Below, piece after piece: positions 33,071 to 34,407 of a stretch of 34,407 nt of DNA. Source of the stretch: Nanobdellati archaeon (lineage in GTDB: Archaea; EX4484-52; GLR71); the NCBI GenBank assembly GCA_019429125.1, contig JAHYJO010000014.1, positions 10,335 to 44,741 of the forward strand, written 5' to 3'. Each line of letters starts with the position of its first letter. The first letter of the stretch is position 1. The notes beneath the pieces are model-generated. The model did no database searches. It was not told the origin of the DNA and worked only from the letters and a program-made list of their open reading frames with translations. A program made the translations under genes and the position numbers.

Positions 33071-34407
33071 ATGTATTTGACAATTACTACAAAAACAGTC
33101 AAAGGTAAAAAGTATCGTTCTGCAAAAATTGTAGAAAGTTACTGGGCAGATAATACCTGTAAACATCGAGTTCTAAAAACATTAGGTCCGGTTAATTCAG
33201 ATAGTGATGAGATTAAATTTCGTAAATTATTTGAAGAATATAAAAACGGCAACGATTTTGTTATGATTAATGATATTTCAATTAAGAATTCTAAAAATTA
33301 TGGTGTTTATCATACAGTAAATAAACTTTTTGAGAAATATGAAATCGATAGCATAATCAAGGATAATCTAAATAAAGGAAAACATAAATTCAATGTTTAT
33401 AGTATAATCAAAGCATTGATTATAAATCGTATTGAAAAACAAAACAGCAAACACAAAGCATTTGATTGGGTACAACACGATTATCCAGAAACAATAGATG
33501 CAAATTTAGATAATTTTTATTCATCATTAGATGTATTATTTAAGAATAAGGAAAATATTGAACTTGAAATATTCCAAAAACTTAAAGCAAAAATTAATAT
33601 TGATACATCTAAAGTTCATTATGATTTGACAAGTTCATATTTTGAAGGTAAACATTGCGAAATCGCAATGTTTGGATATTCTAGAGATCATAGAAGTGAT
33701 AGGAAACAAATAGTAATTGGTTTGGTTATGATAGATGGTATACCAGTATACCATGAGATTCATGAAGGAAATACAGTAGATAAAGCAACATTAGAAGGAC
33801 TGATTCTAAAATTAAAAGATAAATTTGAATTAAAAGCACCAACTATTATTGCAGATAGAGGGTTAATTACTGAAAATAATCTAGTATTTCTTGAAAATAA
33901 TAAGCAAAAGTATATTTTAGGATTTAGTAAAAGAAATAATAAAAAAACGAAAGAATTAATTGTAAATGAAATTGATTCTGGAAATGAAACGCATAATGCA
34001 AAAATAATTAAAACGGAAACAGTAGAACGAGATGATAAAAAATACACAAGAACGTATGTGTTATGTTTTGATAAAAATACACATAATGAACGACTTTTAA
34101 AACTCGAGAGTATTTGTGAAAATATAACAAAAAAACTTAAAGATCTAAAAACTAAAATCGATAATCCAACTAAGAAAATTAAAATATCTAAGGAATCACA
34201 GGTTTTAAAAGTTGATAAAATTCTGGGTAAAAATAAAAGATTGTTTTGTATTGAGTTTACTGACAAAACATTTACATACAAAATTAACGAAGAAAATAAA
34301 AAATATGAAGAAGAAGCTGCAGGTAAATTTTTACTGATAACAAACACAGATTTAGGCGCATTGGATCTAATGAAAAGTTACAAAGAACTTATCGTTGTTG
34401 AAAGTGC
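33071..34407 (+). CDS. IS1634-type (IS4 superfamily) DDE transposase, cut by window end
   Basis: 445 codons are visible and the gene runs off the edge. The N-terminal strand domain (KGKKYRSAKIVESYW ... HRVLKTLGP) is typical of IS1634 transposases. The DDE core shows VHYDLTSSYFEG (Asp185), IIADRGLITENN (Asp262) and a Y-x6-E arrangement at YKELIVVES (Tyr437, Glu444), near the YREK signature. A Lys/Glu-rich insertion (about 345-415) separates the last two, normal for this family. No frameshift in the visible part, so the element may be active. An ATG close to a TATA box suggests a leaderless transcript. Confidence 0.9.
   Translation, partial: MYLTITTKTVKGKKYRSAKIVESYWADNTCKHRVLKTLGPVNSDSDEIKFRKLFEEYKNGNDFVMINDISIKNSKNYGVYHTVNKLFEKYEIDSIIKDNLNKGKHKFNVYSIIKALIINRIEKQNSKHKAFDWVQHDYPETIDANLDNFYSSLDVLFKNKENIELEIFQKLKAKINIDTSKVHYDLTSSYFEGKHCEIAMFGYSRDHRSDRKQIVIGLVMIDGIPVYHEIHEGNTVDKATLEGLILKLKDKFELKAPTIIADRGLITENNLVFLENNKQKYILGFSKRNNKKTKELIVNEIDSGNETHNAKIIKTETVERDDKKYTRTYVLCFDKNTHNERLLKLESICENITKKLKDLKTKIDNPTKKIKISKESQVLKVDKILGKNKRLFCIEFTDKTFTYKINEENKKYEEEAAGKFLLITNTDLGALDLMKSYKELIVVES

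Noticed and set aside
33760-34347. A 195-codon minus-strand open frame inside the transposase
   Set aside because: Antisense to the DDE core; hydrophobic Ser/Leu/Phe-rich artefact of AT-rich DNA.
1-34407. CRISPR array or rRNA genes
   Set aside because: No regularly spaced repeats of 24-40 bases and no rRNA-like conserved segments were seen; the repeats found are the MITEs and the aspS-tail copies.

Overview
The window reads as low-GC archaeal chromosome. Archaeal markers are the GatD/GatE amidotransferase, class I CCA-adding enzyme, aEF-1beta beside its zinc-ribbon partner, archaeal-type AspRS, two geranylgeranyl-reductase-like flavoproteins, an archaetidylserine-decarboxylase-like protein, TATA-box/leaderless promoters, AGGTGA ribosome-binding sites and an intron-containing tRNA. 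A lineage such as Altiarchaeota or another DPANN-side group would fit, but the window holds no rRNA and I cannot fix the taxon.

Layout. 1-5.4 kb: the end of a glycosylation-site-rich Ig-like surface protein, then five short proteins with type IV pilin-like N-termini; a cell-surface/pilus locus. 5.5-10.4 kb: gatD and gatE, separated by a pair of HD-domain genes (one active-looking, one without metal ligands) and an intergenic region with a degraded MITE and a candidate structured RNA. 10.4-12 kb: a small winged-helix regulator, a MITE, and a three-gene minus-strand unit. 12-15 kb: CCA-adding enzyme, an 840-base AT-rich gap with an inverted-repeat element, aEF-1beta plus zinc ribbon, and a tRNA-Arg(GCG) interrupted in its T-loop. 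15-19.3 kb (minus strand): DUF4349 membrane protein, unknown small protein, FAD reductase, ScpB, ScpA. 19.6-26.7 kb: PurF-like protein with an altered PRPP loop, aspS, an AAA/DUF4143 ATPase gene lying between duplicated copies of the aspS 3' end, a GGR-like reductase, and the decarboxylase. 27-33 kb: an SMC with half-length arms, MATE exporter, DUF5679 zinc ribbon, MscS channel. 33.1 kb to the edge: an IS1634-type transposase cut by the window.

Themes. SMC, ScpA and ScpB are all present and should form one condensin. CCA enzyme, GatDE, AspRS (with non-discriminating signature residues), aEF-1beta and the split tRNA form a translation set. GGR-like enzymes and the decarboxylase point to archaeal ether-lipid synthesis. 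The least expected items are three 164-168 bp elements with IS6-like ends and 8-bp target duplications, the T-loop tRNA intron, the short-armed SMC, the aspS-tail duplication around the ATPase gene with its palindromic TATA operator, and two genes that seem to start at AUU or AUA.
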